DNA from: Psychromonas antarctica
GTDB taxonomy: Bacteria > Pseudomonadota > Gammaproteobacteria > Enterobacterales > Psychromonadaceae
Reading direction: 5' to 3'
Length of the DNA: 36,962 nucleotides
NCBI RefSeq assembly: GCF_022267535.1
Contig: NZ_JAHNZV010000023.1
Span: forward strand, 1 to 36,962
Below are positions 35,664 to 36,962 of this stretch, piece by piece. The notes under the pieces are model-generated. The model made no database searches and was not told the DNA's origin. It saw only the letters and a program-made list of their open reading frames with translations. Position 1 is the stretch's first letter. Every line of letters starts with the position of its first letter. The position numbers and the translations under genes are program-made.

Positions 35664-35939
35664 ATGCCCTATATTTTAACATTGTTAATACTTTTATTTT
35701 CAGTTTCTACATCGGCCGAAATCTTCACTTGGCAAGATGCAAAAGGGGTAACCCATTTTTCAGAAAGCAAACCTGAGTATGATGCGCAAATAACAATTAT
35801 AGAAGAGTTAGCCAAACCCACTGTGGCTGATGCTGATGCTGATGCTGAGATAATCACAAAGCCAGATCAAGCAGAAGCTCCAAGCCCTCAGAATGAAAGT
35901 GACGAGAAACAAACCGTACCTGATGAAGACAAAGATTAA
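35664..35939 (+). CDS. DUF4124-domain exported protein
   Basis: 91 aa. Residues 1-18 (MPYILTLLILLFSVSTSA) form a Sec signal peptide. The DUF4124 core follows (EIFTWQDAKGVTHFSESKP), with its conserved W-x-D-x-x-G-x-x-x-(F/Y)-S pattern. The tail is acidic and contains an Ala-Asp repeat (VADADADAE), probably disordered. GGAG lies 8 nt before the ATG. Likely periplasmic; function unknown. Confidence 0.85.
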   Translation: MPYILTLLILLFSVSTSAEIFTWQDAKGVTHFSESKPEYDAQITIIEELAKPTVADADADAEIITKPDQAEAPSPQNESDEKQTVPDEDKD

Positions 35940-36191
35940 GACTCGATTTCGTTCAACCGCGCAATCAGGTGCTTCCAATCTATTTGTTACCCAATCACTG
36001 ATAAAGTAAAAATGTAAACGCAGTACTAAACGATATTCCATTGGCTGGATCATGATTCACACCTGCAAGCTGCTACTTTATTCCCCCTATTGCAGCGATT
36101 TCATTTGATAAGCGTTACAAAATCATTTACTTTATTTATACGCTTGCAGCTGCAACAGAGCTGCGCTAATGCATCTTTTGGAGAATCAGCT

Positions 36192-36350
36192 ATGAAATAT
36201 ATCGGCGCCCATGTCAGCGCTTCAGGCGGAGTCTTTAATGCACCTAAAAATGCATCTGATATTGGTGCAACTGCCTTCGCTCTTTTTACAAAAAATCAAC
36301 GTCGATGGGATGCGAAACCACTTGATGCAGATAGCATACGTAAATTTAAA
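36192..36350 (+). pseudogene. nfo: nfo, endonuclease IV, truncated by an insertion sequence
   Basis: The ATG at 36192 has GGAG 8 nt upstream. Codons 1-53 encode [20 protein letters not shown]... [18 protein letters not shown]...KFK, clearly the N terminus of endonuclease IV (about 280 aa in E. coli), which cuts DNA at abasic sites. Homology stops at about 36350, where a sequence that looks like an IS66 terminus begins. The reading frame runs on to 36509 but encodes unrelated residues. The remaining 80% of nfo is not in the window, so the gene is presumably inactive unless a second copy exists. Confidence 0.85.
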
Positions 36351-36850
36351 GTGAGCTTACGGCTGCATAGTTTGACTTGGGCGGTTAGCCCAATTCAGTC
36401 TTTTTTGGAAAGCAAGTCAGCCGTTACTCACTATTTTCTAGATAATTCCATGGCAGGTAATTTTCTGGGTTGGCTTTTACTTTTTCTTTGTCCCACTGTA
36501 GAACTGTAAAGTAATTGAATACATTGATCCCCGCCTCGCTGCCTGTGGCTATCATTGAAGTGATGACATCGCCAATGGTCGCGCCCAGTAAGGTTTTGTG
36601 AAACATGGCATTTTTTCTGTCCCGCACCACGATTTTAAGCATCGCCTCGATTTTATTATTATCAATTTTCACGCCCTCTAAGCTGCAAAAACAGCTCAGC
36701 CCCGCATAGTGTTTAATAAAATACCGGATAGCCTTACCCAGACCACTGTTTTCCTCAATGGTCTCGTCACTTAAGTGGGTTTCGCCCCACGCCTTAATCT
36801 CTGCCATAACGGGCAGGGAGTTCGTTTGATGATAACTTGGATTCAAATAA
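36351..36850 (-). mobile_element. Partial IS66-family insertion sequence
   Basis: It spans the junction with nfo at about 36351, where GTGAGCTTACGGCTGCATAG may be the terminal inverted repeat (IS66-type ends usually begin GTAAGC), to about 36850 where IS30-type sequence takes over. Only the C-terminal part of the transposase gene is present. The right boundary is approximate. Confidence 0.65.
36424..36846 (-). pseudogene. C-terminal fragment of IS66-family transposase (TnpC)
   Basis: About 140 residues matching the end of IS66 Tnp[95 protein letters not shown], and LPWNY near the stop. Full-length TnpC has about 500 residues, so most of it is missing. The frame opens from a TTG with no ribosome-binding site, showing a truncated remnant. 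The conserved catalytic Glu lies in NKIEAMLK. Confidence 0.88.
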
Positions 36851-36931
36851 TAAGTGCATAACTTGAATAGGTAGAAAAAACGGTCAGCTGAATATATGCT
36901 AATCGCTTTTTCTCCGGCAAGAGATGCAACA

Positions 36932-36962
36932 ATGAAAACATATAAACAACTGACCTATGAAC
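36932..36962 (+). CDS. Start of IS30-family transposase (partial)
   Basis: Ten codons from the ATG at 36932 to the window edge encode MKTYKQLTYE, which matches the usual N terminus of IS30-family transposases (M-x-Y-x-Q-L-T-x-E-Q). The sequence before it (about 36850-36931) is probably the left end of that element. Only a short match is visible, so the call is tentative. Confidence 0.55.
   Translation, partial: MKTYKQLTYE

Noticed and set aside
35808..36053. 81-aa minus-strand frame as an intact gene
   Set aside because: Its left half is antisense to the DUF4124 gene and no family is recognised; only a possible remnant is noted in the findings.

Overview
The window looks like a chromosomal segment of an AT-rich marine gammaproteobacterium. 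Protein sequences and gene neighbourhoods (murB-birA-tRNA, divergent engB/cytochrome c4, yihI-DUF2489-hemN, leuA with a leucine attenuator) fit the Psychromonas/Vibrio/Shewanella part of the class. Psychromonas is my best guess, from protein character only; no database was searched.

Left third (1-16060): an integrase-bearing genomic island. It carries a complete type I-C CRISPR-Cas system, all on the minus strand: a WYL-domain regulator, then cas3-cas5c-cas8c-cas7-cas4-cas1-cas2, then a leader, then an array of 66 repeats and 65 spacers. The leader and youngest spacers are at the right end of the array, next to cas2, and the oldest spacers are at the left. A small-subunit gene (cas11c) is very probably read from an internal start inside cas8c. 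To the right are a small unknown gene, a tyrosine integrase, an excisionase-like protein and a divergent Cro/C1-type regulator. The island ends at the 3' side of tRNA-Gly.

Middle (16062-18636): core genome. tRNA-Thr, tRNA-Tyr and tRNA-Gly lie downstream of murB-birA, as in the enterobacterial murB-birA-...-thrU-tyrU-glyT-thrT-tufB locus. Here thrT-tufB is not found after tRNA-Gly; the island is there instead.

Right half (18710-36190): ordinary housekeeping genes. These are a GNAT acetyltransferase, a zinc-less msrB, leuA behind a leader peptide and attenuator, a YcbL-type metallo-hydrolase, a DUF945 protein, nhaA, a corrinoid adenosyltransferase, oligopeptidase A, an orphan PAS histidine kinase, engB, cytochrome c4, yihI, a DUF2489 protein, hemN, anmK, a DUF3624 protein and a DUF4124 protein.

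Right edge (36192-36962): nfo (endonuclease IV) is cut after about 53 codons by an IS66-family element. That element is itself truncated next to the start of an IS30-family transposase gene, which runs off the window.

The most notable points are the mobile-island setting of the CRISPR-Cas locus at tRNA-Gly, a 27-bp palindrome plus a partial copy between the WYL gene and cas3 (a candidate operator), the internal cas11c start, duplicated motifs flanking the leader promoter, and a tandem 11-bp triplet near the island end that could be integrase arm sites.
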